A DNA stretch of 64,000 nt from Smittia aterrima (GCA_033063855.1 CP093829.1:14539537-14603536); one strand, 5' to 3'. Positions 38,635 through 52,657 are shown, counted from the stretch's first letter. A program made the numbers and translations. The notes: generated from the letters alone by a model not told the origin.

Positions 38635-38646
38635 AATGGCGCCATT
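38635..38646. repeat. Perfect palindrome AATGGCGCCATT
   Basis: Two head-to-head GCCAT cores form a 12-bp palindrome. GCCAT is the core of Pleiohomeotic (PHO/YY1) sites, so a Polycomb-type element is possible, but a single palindrome is weak evidence. Confidence 0.4.
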
Positions 38647-41600
38647 ACCTTTTATAGTCGAACACGTCAATTAAACAAAATTTAGTTCTGGCTTCATAGC
38701 GTTAAAAATTCAATCGAACTGCAAATAAAAATAATATCTCGAGCGGCTCTCAAGCACCTCGGTAAAACGATCAACGATCATTGTTAAGTTTCTCGACACT
38801 CGAATATCTCAGAGATACATACCAACAACGAACAGCAGTTGCACACAGAAACATGTTTCAAGACGAGAAATCGAACAAATGAGACGACTGGCAATTGTAA
38901 TTTTCTGCGTTTGTGCATTCTGTTCTGAATTTAATGAAACTCTGTTGATGAAAAGAAAGGAGAGTCGTTCAACACTTTTCCTTATGACAAAATGTGACTG
39001 AAATATTGAAATTTGCTTTGTGCTCGAGGCAATTGCACGAACGTGAAGAGTGGAGAAGTCTCATTGAGTGGGAGAGAGAAAAGCGAAACTTTTAATGCAA
39101 ACTTTATGCAAACTGTGCATTGAGAGTGGCAACAAATGTTGTTTGGTGGTCTTTTCTGGGTCTTCTTTCAATTCTTTTCATTCTTCGCCTTCTCGAAACC
39201 AATTTAAGAAAGAACTTCCATGCAATAAAAAAAAACTCTCGAAACTATGCATCGGATACCTGGAGGCTTAAAAAAAGAGAGAAGAAAAATTTTCCACGAC
39301 TCTTAGACCTACAAATACTGATACGTATTTTCAACAGCGATTGCTGTGTATTCGATATCAAATGGAAATAAACTGTTTTCTTTGTAAACTCATGACATCA
39401 TCGAGAAATGTGAGGTGACTTTCGTTGGATTTTTGAGTACGCGATTTTGCGAAACAATCTGGCGACTTACGAAAGCAAATGTCTCAAGATGAGGTGAGAA
39501 GTTAAACAAAAAATAAAATAGAAAATCCTTCTGGCGACGGCAAGTTTGTTTAAGTCTTAGACAAATTTATCTTTCGATCAGCAAAACTAACAGAAGTTTT
39601 TCGCAATGTCCATTCCACCTGGACAAGAGAGACTTCTCTTAAGCTTTTGCTTGAAGCATTGGAAATAAATATACAAAATGAATCTTTAATTGTTGAGAGA
39701 ATCGTTTGCCAAGAAAATTTATTTAAAACAAGACTAGTGATGTCATTATTTCTAGGTCAATAATTAGCGAGATGCTTCGATTTATTTATTTATTCAAGTT
39801 TCTACAGAAACGATTTCAGTTTCGACTTGTGCGATGACGTAGAATGAGAATAAGAATCGTCTCAATCTGAAATTGCTTCGTTTGCCAGTAAGGATAGCGC
39901 AACTATTAAAAATAGTGTATCATCTTTTGGCGGGGGAGGTGAGGCGGCAAATATTCGCATGCAGAAGATGTGTGTAAATATTTGAATCTTGAATTCGCAA
40001 CGAGCACGAACTCTAAAATCCTTCAATTCAATTATTTCCGTAGGTGGTTGAGCTTCAACTTGATGTCTCAGCGACTCTCTTTGTCTTCATCGTCTCCCTT
40101 AAACATTTCTGAATCACTAACACTGTTGGTTGATGAGTAGTTCGTCACATGTTCAATAATATAACTTGATACTTTTGTTCGAAAACATAATTTTGGACTT
40201 TGATCTCACGGATTCCCAGTACTTGATTTCATTAAATCAGAGAAATTGTAACCAATTTGTCGTGACCCTTATTCGCGACCCTTTAGAATCGGCTGTGAAG
40301 AATCAGAATAAACAGAGTCATCAATAATGTTGTCACTCGACGCTCAAACTTCGTCAACAGCTCTATGCAGTAAAACGGGTAATGTTTAATCAAAATTCAT
40401 TTGGAAACGTCTTTTTAATTGAAGACGAATCGAAGTTCATGCGTTTATTTAATTCTGCGCCATCAAACGACCAATTTTCAAGCACCTTGAGAGCTTTGCT
40501 CGCAACACAATCGTATTCACACATATGCGAACTCGTTTGTCGTTTATTTTTCCAATATTTACTCGCTTCGAAAAAGAACTTTTATCGCAGAGGTTTTTTT
40601 AAAGATAAGAACAAAGCAAAACGAGCTGAGCTTGTGAGTTGAGAGAATTTTTTTATTGCACAGGAATTTAAGTTTTCGAGGTAAACAGCTGAGGAATTCA
40701 GTTTGTTTGAGTTGGTCTGGCTTCAAAGCCAAAAGAGTTTTAGAACGACTAAGCTCATCCGCCATAGAAAATTGTTTGATTTATGCATTGATTGATGTAA
40801 TCGAAAGGAATTTCGATCGCAACCTCACAAACATCTCGCGCCATAGAAACATCTTCTGAAGATAAGCATAAACAACGCAACTTGAGCAAATTGAGTTATT
40901 GAAAAACTCGAGCATTTCTCTGATTTATAAACGAAACATTCTGTTAATCGAGACTGTCGACACAAAGCATCGTCGGCGAAAAACAGTTTCATAGATGTTC
41001 TATCGGAATTCCATTTTCGGGGCCTTTCTCACAATGAAATTAAATTGAATCAAAAACGATGACTCGCTGTCGCCACAGTCTCTTGCGCTGATTATATTTT
41101 TTATCTGTTTGAACAAACACATCAAGCAACGTCCAGTCGGCAACAACTTTTTATATTGATTATATATGAACTAAGTTTACACGCACACGAAGCAAGCAAA
41201 AAGATCAATCAAGGTGTGATCAGTCGAGTTTTGTTTAAAAATCTTTAATTGATATTCATGAATGTTTTTTCTTGTCTTTTGTGAGAGAAAACTTCAAACC
41301 AACGTTCAAGGCAAAATCTTTTCTAAAATCATGGATTCGATGCCAGAGCCTGGACTAGAAGTGATTTGAATCTTTAAGTGAAAGTTCATGGCAAGAAATG
41401 TAATACGTAATTATCTAGAGAGTGACAAGTCGAACAAGTTTAAGCTAACATGTGATCGAAAGATGTTTTAAGCAACTCTTCTCAAACTGATAGTGTTAAG
41501 TTTTTTATTTTAATTTTTGACTTCGCTGAAACCACTCGGCGCCAATTTTTCCACTAAGACACCACTCAACACATGATTTAATCGAATTATTGATTTCTTT

Positions 41601-44600
41601 ATAAGGAGATGATTGCGAATGCAAGTTTATTTGAATAACGTGACAGCAAGAGTCCCTACTTACTGTTGGAATTAAAAATATTGATTTTACAAGATGCTGC
41701 GTTGTCAAAATTGCATGTTCATCGCATTCGAATACAAGAAAAGCTCTTGGCACGAATGAAAATAAAAATCAAGCACGGAGTTGACGTCAAGCTAATTCCT
41801 CGAAATGCATAAAATTTTATGAAACGAGGTGCGAAAACAAAATTTCAAAACGTCTAGCATCGGCATTGCGTGGATATTCCGAGTATATTTCAGAAATAAT
41901 TTTTTTAGCTCTACGCTAAGTCTTGCGATAACATTTTCATTGGTCAGTTCTTGAACTCGTAGAGTATTTACTAATTGACCTCTCAACGTTCGCTTCACGA
42001 TGAGTCTAACGAGAAATATTTTTTCCTTGCAAAAGAAAATTGATTCTCAATGCGTTCTCACTGATTTCAAAGAAGTCTGCGGCTAATTTCAAAGACAATT
42101 TTCGAATGAAACATTAAGAGCACGAATGAGGGAAAAGAAGAAGCGATTAAATTAAATTTCGCGAAGAGAATGAGCGAATGTAACATAATCGTGAACAAAT
42201 TGAAAGTCGATTCAATACAAAGCGAGAAAGATTCCTTAATGACAAGCAACGTTTTGTGCTTCCTACACGTAGTCAGAATCAGATTACTTCCACAGACGAT
42301 GATGATTCCTAACAACTATCCAATCTACGCGGGAGAGAGAATTATACTTAGCATGATTTTTCACTGTAATTCAAGATTATTACGTCTTTATGATTCCGAG
42401 TGTTGTCTAAAACAACCGCACCATGCGCGTTAGCGTTTGTTAACATTGCGAGAGTGAGTTGAAGGAAGTTCAAAGACTTCTCAAAATGCACGCAGATTAA
42501 CATATTTTTCTGTCGCTGTTGATGGATTCGAAGTAGCATCGTAAATATCTTTCAGTGACTCGCTCGTAATGAAGATAAAATGAGTCGACGCATTTTTTCC
42601 AACTCGAATTATGAAAGTTAGATGACAAACCCATTTTTCACAGCGCGATCGCCACACATGACACTTATAATGACTCCTTATGCTTTTTTATGCTAATGCT
42701 GAGCATAAACAAAAGACAAACAAACACGGAATTTCCGACGACTAAAGATTGTATGTTCATTCCCGAAAATCTTTCAAGATAAATGTAAAAGAAAAATTTT
42801 CACAGGGCGACTACGCCGCCAATCAAATTTTTTGTAAAGATTCCACTGTTGTCTGGCTCTTTCTACAGAAAAAGAAGTGCAAACAGAATAAGACGATTGT
42901 TTTATTTAATATTCGGTTTCGAGTCTCGTTGGGATTTGTGGTTTCTCTTCATATTTAGAGAGACCAATTTTTATGATTTTTGTTTCGGATTGTTTGCTAT
43001 ACGATCAACCCAATCGATAACTTTTAGTGCATACATTTACACAAACGTTAGAGGTTCGTTTTATGTTTCACGAGTAAATGAGATGAAAAGTTTCGCGCGG
43101 TCGATTACTTTACGCGTTTAAGGTTTTTCTAGGAATAAAACACGGTTGTTTCATTGATGATTAATTCATTTTGTTTGTGAGAGAACATAGAGTTAGGTCA
43201 CAGCAATGCGATCCATCAAAGCTTTCGATCGAACGCGCAGGAGTTATTTTAATTGAAAAATTAGCATTTCTTTTCCTTTATTGGTGTCATGCCAGCTGAA
43301 TTGATTGATCTACATAAAGTAGTAAGAGGCAAATGCTCTCGTGATATATCCGAAAATGCTAGAGAAGCGCGTATGTCAACCGAAATCGTTTGAATAATGA
43401 AGAATTAATTCATTCTCCTACGATATTTATTCCTCCTAATCTCCAAGTCATGCTTGTTTATTCAACGGACGAAAAGACATTGATTTTAACGATTTCACGC
43501 ATCGACAAAGGAAAATTTTACTACAAGTCTTGTAAATGTATCTGTAATGATCCAATAATCCTCCTTGAATGTCGTATTTAAAAAATGAACGCGACTATCA
43601 TCTACAAATTATGACAAGCGATTTGACTTTGAAAATACTCAAATTAGCGATTTTAAATATTTTTGCTGAAATGTTAAGTTGTTTTCGCCATTTGTCTCGT
43701 CTCGTGTTTCACCGTTTTATGAGTGTACTAGAATCGATTCTACATTCGTTCTTTTTTTAAGAGGAATCAGAAGCTCTCTTACTGAATTGACTGCTCGGAA
43801 ATAAAGAAACTCTCGAGGATTAAACTTGGAATGTGTCATGATATCTCGCAATCGTATTTTCTCTCTCCTTTCAAATCCATTATTCACCCAACCACTCGTG
43901 GTTTTATTGCATTTCTACATTTCCTCAAATCCATTGACTTTGCCATTATTTATTCGCCGCAGCGTTTATGAGATTTCATTTCTTACTTTGTGCCTTCGAC
44001 AGCGAACAAACTTAACTCTTTTACATGCAAGAACGACCCACACATGAGCCACACATTTCGATGTGTTATTGTTGTCTGAAAACTGGATTCAAATCACAAC
44101 CACACGGCGATGCTCAACTCTATTTTCCATTGATGTTTCGAACTTAGGATTCTTGATTGTATTGGTCTCAACTCAATCAATGCATTGTTGTCGATTTTTA
44201 TTTAGCTCGATTTCATCTTTAGCCTTTACTCGCCCATATCATTCGAAAAATTTGTTGCTTCCAGTTTGATTTATTGGAAGTCTCACCTAACTATCCTTTT
44301 TGTTCGGGAATTGAAGTTTCCTGAAACTAAATACCAAAGGACGAGTGAACAGGAGGCAAACCTCGTTAAAATCCCTTTTGTATGCGAGAAGTATTTAGTT
44401 GTAAATGAGAGGAAATTGAGCTTACTGTTCTTTACAGCCGGTGCAAGGTATTTAAGAATCCATCGACAGCTCTAATAGAGGATCAGTCATTTGTGAAAAA
44501 TCCCTTTAGCTTTTAATTAAAGTAAATTTATGGCGCATTAAGTCTTTCGTTGAAAACGAAAATGTTTCTTACGGTCTCCCACATGTGCTGTCTTCTTCTT

Positions 44601-47448
44601 TCCACGACTCGAATGTACCTCATCCACACGCTGCCAGTATCATAATTTGTATCGAGGAAAGAGAAAGACGAGAACTAAAAACATTTTGTTGAAACGAAAC
44701 TCAAATGCCGGGGCAGATGGTTAGCGAAAAAACGCATTTTCGTGTTTTTTTATCTTCTCATTTTTTTTTTGATATTTTCGCCAGTTCATGATTTTTGAGC
44801 TGAAACATTTTTTTGAAATTCTTCGAAACTTGAGAAGAGCTGCCGGATTGTAATAAAATTCGTTCGTCAATTATCGCTTAGACTTTTGAATTTTGATGAG
44901 TTCCACCTTTGAGCAAGACGATAATTAGCAAGTTTAAAGCTTTACGTGCTACTTGTTGCTGTTTGCTGTGCGAATATTTCTTAATTCCAAGGAAACTCTT
45001 TAAAAATTTCACTGATAACGAGAGAACTTAGTCATTTGCTTAATCAAGACTTTACTTGAAAACGTTTGAAATTTACATCAAGTGAATCACCTTTGCTTAT
45101 TGCATGCTCACTGCGACGCAGCAAAAGAGTTTTCTACGTTTACGGAATTGGATTTCAAATGTTGTTCAACAGCAAAAAAATGTGAAGAATTGATAATCGT
45201 CGAGAGCTTTATCAAGCAGTGGCCTCTTTTACTAATTGCGACTAAAAATATGGCAACTCATAATGATTGTAGGTTCATTAAGATTCCAGGGAGCGATTAT
45301 GCTCAAGTGCGGTGGACTACATGAAAATTATTGATTTGACGCATCGACGAAAATCACCAAGCGAAACCTCAAGGCGTTTGCTGATTTCATGCTCCCAACT
45401 GAATATAAAGGTAGCGAATAAATAATTGCAGCGATAGCAACGAGTAGCATGTTTCTCAATCTGCACAATCGCAATCAGTTTCATAGAGACTTGAACTCAC
45501 CGATTCGTATGAACACAACTGAACATTCTCGTATCAATTTCTTTGAATATTTGCATAAAAGCAACGCAAGAATTTTCCCTTCCGCGACTCTAAATGACGA
45601 ATCTAAAATGACGAACAACAAAAGAATTCATTTGCTTTTCATGATTGAAGGCAATCGAATGCATAAAAGTGAATACTCGCTTTAAATAAATAAATTTGCT
45701 TGCTTATTCAAATGAGCAAGAAAAGCGAATGCAAAATGATATTCTGCCGAGGCGAAGCGTTGGAAAATTTCCAGGGAAGTTTGTGAACTGATCGCTTGAA
45801 AGCAAAGCCCTGTAAAGCTCAGTTGACCAGTCGCCAGTCGTTGATTAACTTCAACGCCATGACAATAATTATATTATCAAATGAAACAAGACACCGCTGA
45901 TTTATTCTCGAATCTGTTAACTTAACTAAACCAACTTCACAAAATATTTTAATTTTGCTGACTTAAATCGGAGTCACGAGTAATCAGAATTTCAGTTTAT
46001 GCAAATTTGCTTTTTGCTGCGGCGTTGACTTCGAATGTGAGAGAGAGCTTTAATTGGATTTGAAAAATGCATCAGCCAATATTTATTTACATTTCTTTCG
46101 ATAGTCGCAGTCGATTTCGCATAAGTTACAGCTTTGGCTTGCATCGACTGAATTGTTTATACAGTTAAACTAACTTGATTTGTGCAATGCTGCCGTCGAG
46201 CTAACGCCAAGAGCCACAGCATGAAACTCTCAAGATCACATACTGAGACACTTCTTAAATAAATGCAAAACGCGAGATTAACTTGTGCCGCAAATAAATT
46301 TCTCTTTGTGCTGTTTACATTGAAAACATTTCTTTCGCCACTTGTGAGATCGGAGATTACTTGTCGGCATTAAATCATTTATTAAACGTTTTAAATGCGT
46401 GAAATTGATAATTCTAACGCTTAGCAAGAACAACAGTAATTTATCAAGTCAACGCGGAGTGAAAATTAAATATTTTGACGTTTCATAGACCTTTGCGATG
46501 ATGTAAACTCAAATTGGCTCTAGTCGCCAAGCGGGCAAAATGTAAGCGACCGATTTGAGGTGATTCACCTGAGTAGCTCGGATTATAAAAACGTTTTAAA
46601 TTTCTATTCTCTTCTGTTTTCGGTGAATGCATTGTGCTTACAATTCCAGTAAACAAATCGAGGAAGTTCATAAATAAATTAATCTTGTGTCTGTTTAATC
46701 GAGAACAACAGAAAAGTCACTGTACACTGATCTCTCTCTATGCGTCTCAGCTGATTTATGGATCTTTTAATTAGCACTATAATAGAAAAAACTTCAAAAA
46801 GCTCCGAGACATTTATCAATTCAATAACAATTATGGAGAGTCGAGGCCAGGTTTTGCTTGCTTCAGTGATTTTGTTGTCACGTTGTGGAGAAGTGATGAG
46901 CGGACAAAGTCTCTCAAGAGTAAAACGGAAACGACGAGAGGGAGTTGAAGCAGCTTTGTATTGACCAAAGCTTTGTATACATTGCGATTTCGAGTGGGCG
47001 AAATCGTGAATTGCGAAACAACATCTGAAAGTCACCTTTTTCCCTTTGAATTAGACTCAGTTGATATCTTGCTTTACGTCAAAGTGAATGACAAAAATCC
47101 CCTTTCGAGACAAACGTGTACGATAGCACAATTCGCGTTATCTTATCTCGCGAGCTTATCAACAAGAGATATTGTGATAGAGTGTAACTTTCTTGAGTAG
47201 GAAAGCTTTGTTTGATTAAGAAATATTTTCTTCAATAAACAAAAGAAAACTTTGAATTCTGATTTAAACTTTCAAGTGACCTTTTAAATCACCAAACAGA
47301 CAAGTTTTTTCGCGGCTTTCAAACAAATCATCATCACGAAAATTGTTGGAATGATAAAGCGAAACTTTCAATCACCAAGAGTGCTGTAAGTGACTCGAGT
47401 TTGTCATCACCTCAAAGTGATTCCGACATCCAGTTTGTTGTTCACTCC

Positions 47449-47457
47449 ATATAAAAG
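47449..47457 (+). promoter_or_regulatory. Candidate TATA box upstream of LRR gene D
   Basis: A canonical ATATAAAAG lies in GC-mixed surroundings, with TCATTA about 40 bp downstream as a weak initiator. It is on the strand of gene D and 1.8 kb before its start codon, so it could serve the non-coding first exon that gene D appears to need. No clear matching donor was found; low confidence. Confidence 0.25.
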
Positions 47458-49233
47458 CTTCCGCCAATCTATTAGATAGTATTTAAAGTCATTACTTAGT
47501 GTGTGGCGCTATTGCGATTAATTGAACGAGACACCGCTCAAGTTTATTTTCATACAATTTTGATTCAGCCGCGAATCATAAGCTGATTTATTGTTGACCG
47601 CATTTTGCGCTCTTTTATGGTTTTTTTCGCTAGACAATTTTCTGTTTGATTTTTTGAAGTGAGCAAGGAGAATATTCAAGCAAAAATAAGCGGAAAGCGA
47701 AAAAATCCTTCAACCACGCGAACTGTGTGAACACCGCATTTCGCGTTCTTATTTTTTTTCTGCGCGAAAATATCTTCTTCCAATTCATGAGTCTGTTTGG
47801 TGTCTCAAATCATCTCCGTTAGCTCATTTAATATAAAAATAATTCAGTATTTACGTAGATCATGAGTTTTATTAGCACTGACGCTCGTTAAACGTCGTGC
47901 AGGGAATTCGAATTCTCATGTTTGATCGACTTTTGTCTTTGACATTCCTTTGTTGATTGATGCAAATAAAAACATCGCGCGTCATGTATTTTGGGCGTTT
48001 AAACAGCTTTTTCCTTTGACAAGATGAGAACAACAAATTGAAGTGAATTAGTTGAAGTAATTTGCTGCCAAACCCCAAATACTCAAACCCGCTTTACCGT
48101 AGCGAAATTGCATTGAAGAACATTTCGTTACTGAACATTAAATCGCTCAAATCTCATGCAATATTGCAATCTTGAACTTGGTCTAATCATCGCTTGAACG
48201 TGCCCGCTAAAAATTCTCAAGCGGAAAAACACAAACTCAACTTATGACGTCGAAAACTTCTCGCACATGTTTTCATCCATTGTTACAAAGATTTGTTGTT
48301 TTTCATGAAACAGAAAAATGAAAATGTTCGCATCTGGTTTTGTAGGTTGTCAGTTTTCGTTTCACAAGGGAAAAGTCGTGTGATCTCTAAAGAAATGAAG
48401 AAGATTAATCGATTTAGATTTTCCGGCAGACTGGCCGCTTAATTAACTCAGATCGTTTAAAGATCTTGACTTTTCGATTGCCGTGAATCGTTTGAGAAGC
48501 GAGATCCTCAAATTTGATGAATCAATTTGGCAGAATTTTGTATTTGAATGAAAATTGAGGAAACTATTTTGGCTTTGAAAATAAGAAATGTGAATTTTTT
48601 CTTAAATTTGCGACGACGTGTGTCTGTGCATGAAACATTTTTGAAATATTTTGCGAGGCGCGAACATTACAATCGTTAAAATTTAATTAAAATTTTTGTA
48701 TTTTCTCCCTTGAATGCGGAGGCAAGAACTCAAGTTTGCGTGTGTCAAGACAATGATCTCGTTGAACCTTTCATTTAAGTCGCAGTGAGATCATCTTGGG
48801 ATGAACTGTAGTGAAAATCACTGACCAGAACGTAATTTGCGTCGCTTCGCAGAATTTGAAAGTCCGCGAACATAAATGAAAACATTTCCGAAGTCGAGGA
48901 GGTAACCGATAATGCCAACAAAGTAAGATAGACCTTCATTACGTGATCAGATTGTGTACACAATCCAAAAGAGATGTGTGAAGTCTGTCAAAGCAGGCAA
49001 ACTCGATGATAACAACTCGATTGTTTCGCGAAAATAAACAAAACTCAATCGAGACGTGATAAATTGTGCAGAAAACGCTTTAATTAATTTTAATTGGCTT
49101 CAGAACGGTTTATGTGGTTATCGCTTTCAGAATTTCTAAGCATTCAGTTTTTACTTTGGAATTCACTCGCTTTGATTTGATTTGCGAATGTGTTTTGATA
49201 ATTTTGAGACTTGACACGCTAATGAATGTTTTT

Positions 49234-49248
49234 CCATTTAATTTCAGA
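49234..49248 (+). other. Splice acceptor immediately before the gene D start codon
   Basis: A pyrimidine tract, CCATTTAATTTCAG, is followed after one base by ATG, implying a 5' UTR intron. The frame remains open upstream to 49114, but that extension has no signal-peptide character. The ATG at 49249 starts a textbook signal peptide, so I chose it. Confidence 0.55.
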
Positions 49249-52200
49249 ATGAAAAACCAGTCTTTACTGGTGTTATTGTTGTTGGTGATTGTGGCTAGTC
49301 TCAGCCACTCTCTGCCGGCAGACAATGACGACAAAATCGATGAGAAGGAAAACGAAATTGTTCAAGACAATGACAAGCCTAAGATGGAGGCCAAAGTCCC
49401 AAAAGCAATGGATCCACGCTTCAACAAGATGCTGCCGATTAAGCCAATCGACAATCAATTGGAAACTGCAATAAAAGTGGAGAAAGTCCAGAAAAGTCAA
49501 AAGCCAACGTCCACAGAAAAAGTAGTAAAAGATGAAACAAGCACAATTGGTAATCAAACTGAGCTTAAAGCGAATCGTTAATCGGATAATAAATTTCTTC
49601 GTTGCGTTGTAGCTTTTGTACCGTTCAAAGATGAAAAGTTGGAGAACGAAATGCTCAAGGACGTGTCACACGCTGATGTGGCGAAAAATGATGACACCTT
49701 CGACGATACCGATCCGAACTACGACGATTATTATGACGTAAGTTTATTTTCAAGCAGGAAATGATAATTTTAATAAACGTTTCTTACTTTAAGGATGAAC
49801 AAGATGAGTTCTCAGAAGAGGATGAAGATGAAGACCCAGCAGATGGCGAGACGAAAGCTGTTAAGACTGAAAAGAAAAATGAAGACGAAGAATTGATTGA
49901 TGAGGAATATCCAGAAGAAGACACTGAAGACACTGATTTAGAAGATTTGGACGAGGAGTTAGATATGACCAAGATCAACAACGAGATGAAGCAATGTCCA
50001 CGAGATTGTATCTGCGAGCGTAATATGCACGCATACTTCGTTGCCACTTGCAGTCGTCTTGATTTGGAAACACAGTCATTCGCTAACTTGCCAATTACTG
50101 ACTTGCAAGTTATCGACATCGGTCCACAGTTCCCGATTGTGCTTGGAGTTGAATTCTTCAAGAAAATCGGACTTGCCAATGTGACTTCGATCAAAATCGC
50201 CAACAGCTCAATCGAGTACATCAGCCCAAGTGCATTCAATGGTTTGAACGAACTTTACTCCGTCAACCTCACCAGTATTGGCATCGATTTGATCCATCCC
50301 GACACATTCGCAAACAACACGAAACTTAAGATTTTGACTTTGTCCGGAAATAACTTGAACGTCATGCAAAGCTTGTCATCGCCGTACACGGATTACATGC
50401 TGAAGTCATCTTCGATCGAAGAGTTGGATATTTCTAACTGCAATATGCAAGAATTCTTGCCGACTGCTTTCAGTCAAATGAAGAACATTATTTACATCAA
50501 CTTGGCTGGTAACAAGTTAACTTCCTTGCCTCAAGGACTCTTCGATAGAACAGACACAATCGAGGAACTCGACTTATCTTATAACAAAATCGCAACCTTG
50601 CCCAAACACATTTTTAATAAAACTTCTCTTGCCATGCTGCACTTGAAGTACAATGAAATCGATTCGAGTCTCGAATTCGTCACGAAAGACGTGCAGAAAC
50701 TTGACTTGAGCTATAACAAGATTGTCAATGTCAACAACCAAATGTTCAAAGGAATCGAAAACCTCAGTAATTTGATGTTGAAAGGCAACAAGATCAAGAA
50801 AATCCATCCAGCAGCTTTTGTGACACTCAAGAACTTGCGTCACATCGATTTGTCATTCAATGATTTAGATCAAATCAACAGCATGATTTTCAACAAGAAT
50901 CCTGACTTAGAAGTCATTCGTATCAATGATAACATTAGATTGAAGACTCTTCCAGCTGAAGGATTCGAATCAAGTCCTAGACCTTTCCATGTTTATCTGT
51001 TCGATGCTTCGAACTGTGACTTGGCCAATCTTGGCGAGAACACTTTCAAATCAATGCCTTTCATTACTCGCTTGCTTCTTTCTGGCAACAACATTGAAAC
51101 GGTTCCAAAGAATTTGTTTAGGTAAGAACGTAATTCTATTGAATTAAAATAGTTTTTTAATTTAAACTTCTTTAGCTCGTTGGTTCGTTTAATGGAGCTC
51201 GACTTGAGCAATAACTTGTTGAGTACATTGGATACACAAGTCTTCTGGAACAATCAAGATTTGCATAAGGTAAATCAAATGAAGCTGTTGAGATTATTTC
51301 ACTGACGAAGAAATATTTCAGATCAATCTCAATGCTAATCCATTCGAATCGTTCTCCACCAAACTCTTTGCTCCAACGCCATATTTGGAAGAGTTGGACA
51401 TCAGCGATTGCGATTTGACATCTTTGTGGCATGACTCGTCGAAGCAACCACGCGTTGGTGAATTCTTGAAGACCTTGAAAATCTTTAACGCATCCAACAA
51501 CGACATCAAGAACATTTATACAACGGATTTGAGCGTAAGTCTCCTCAAAGTTCGTTTTGTAAAATGATTGTTAATTCAAAAAACTCTTTAGACAATGAAA
51601 AATCTTAAAGTTTTCGACTTGAAGAACAATCCATTGGAGTGCAATGATGAATTTAGAAACTTGATGAAGTTCTTGGGATTGAGAAAGGTAAGAACTTTAA
51701 ATCGAGAAGTGTCTTATTTACATTTGACGCTATTTAGATTACTCTTGGCAACCGCAACGCTCACGCTGAATTTGACGAGATGAAGGCCACATTCTTTGAG
51801 GAAAGAAGTCCAGCCATCGAGTGGAATGAATTAGCTCGCAAGATTTGCAAACGTAACGAAGAGAACAAACTCAACAATCAGGAAGTTCTCGATGAGATTG
51901 ACGAATCTGAAGAGGATTACGATGACGAAGAAGAAACTTCAGAGACCTCCAGTGAAAACGTTACTGACGCAAACTCAGAACTTGTTCCAACAGAACCGAA
52001 AGAGAAAAGAACTAAGAAGCCAATTTCTTCGACTAAAGCTCCAAAAGAAAAATCAACTGTCAAACCAAAAGCAACCACTTCAGTTCCACCTTCAATCATC
52101 GATTCAAATAACGAGAATGACGAGTCAGAAGCCGATGATAATTACGATTACAGTGATGACATTGATGATGATGAAGATCGCGAAGATGAAAGTATCGTGA

Positions 52201-52657
52201 GCGACGACAAGTCTGAAGAAAAGAACAAAATTCTTTTCGACGGAATTAAAGGAATCAAAGAAATTGGTGATCGCATTTTTGGTAAGAATAAAATAGTTTT
52301 CGGTAATTCTTCATTAAAAAAAAATCTTTTTTAGGTGGTGACAATATTGAAACTGAAGAAGTGACCATCGAGGCAGCAACTGCCAGCTATAGATTCCTTT
52401 GGCCAATGCTTATCGTCATGTTCAGTATTGTTGTCGTATTATTAATTGTCATGAATGTCATTGCATTGTGCATGCGCAAGCGAGGCGAACGTTATCGTCA
52501 AGCTCTTTTACAATCAAAGAATTCAATAATTTATCAAAAATTGTCCGAAGAAATTACACCTCAGACACCGAAAGTGCATCGATATGTCATCACCCCTGAG
52601 AAAGCTTCTTCCCAGACTCCAAAAGCTCATCGATACACTCCAATCGAACAAGTATAA
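49249..52657 (+). CDS. Large acidic LRR type I transmembrane protein D (1007 aa)
   Basis: The eight exons are 49249-49549, 49613-49737, 49794-51121, 51176-51269, 51322-51534, 51592-51687, 51738-52281 and 52335-52657; introns are 50-63 bp and all frames join. Residues 1-22 are a signal peptide (LLVLLLLVIVASLSHS). A Lys/Asp-rich segment is followed by a very acidic stretch with tyrosines (NYDDYYDDEQDEF, Tyr137/140/141), fit for tyrosine sulfation. Then come an LRR N-cap (CPRDCICE) and about 14 LRRs. The cap after the last LRR is atypical, with few cysteines (ECN, ICK). A second Glu/Asp- and Lys/Thr/Pro-rich stem follows (including DDNYDYSDD), then a membrane span (about 921-945). The short tail holds two TPK-HRY motifs (QTPKVHRY, QTPKAHRY). 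No signalling domain is present. It is probably a cell-surface or matrix-binding receptor; I cannot name an orthologue with confidence. Confidence 0.88.

Larger units (their letters stand above)
22871..49248. other. 26-kb interval with no recognisable coding gene; holds the putative wdp and gene D promoters
   Basis: I read the open frames on both strands. None exceeds about 105 codons, and none shows a recognisable domain, credible signal peptide with processing pattern, or convincing splice partners. No tRNA, rRNA, transposase, reverse transcriptase or long tandem array was seen. The flanking genes are divergent and both have an acceptor just upstream of their start codons, so non-coding first exons and enhancers of both are expected here. 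Isolated points of interest are GC-rich palindromes at 31490-31501 and 38635-38646 and a TATA-like site at 47449-47457. Absence of a gene is by inspection only. Confidence 0.55.

Noticed and set aside
46851..46964. Short frame with a hydrophobic start and a KRKRR basic site, like a neuropeptide precursor
   Set aside because: The hydrophobic stretch is weak, there is no recognisable peptide before or after the basic site, and it ends immediately after. Not supportable.
49784..50239. 151-codon minus-strand frame with a Ser-rich C-terminus
   Set aside because: The Ser runs are the reverse complement of the Glu/Asp codons of gene D. A shadow frame.
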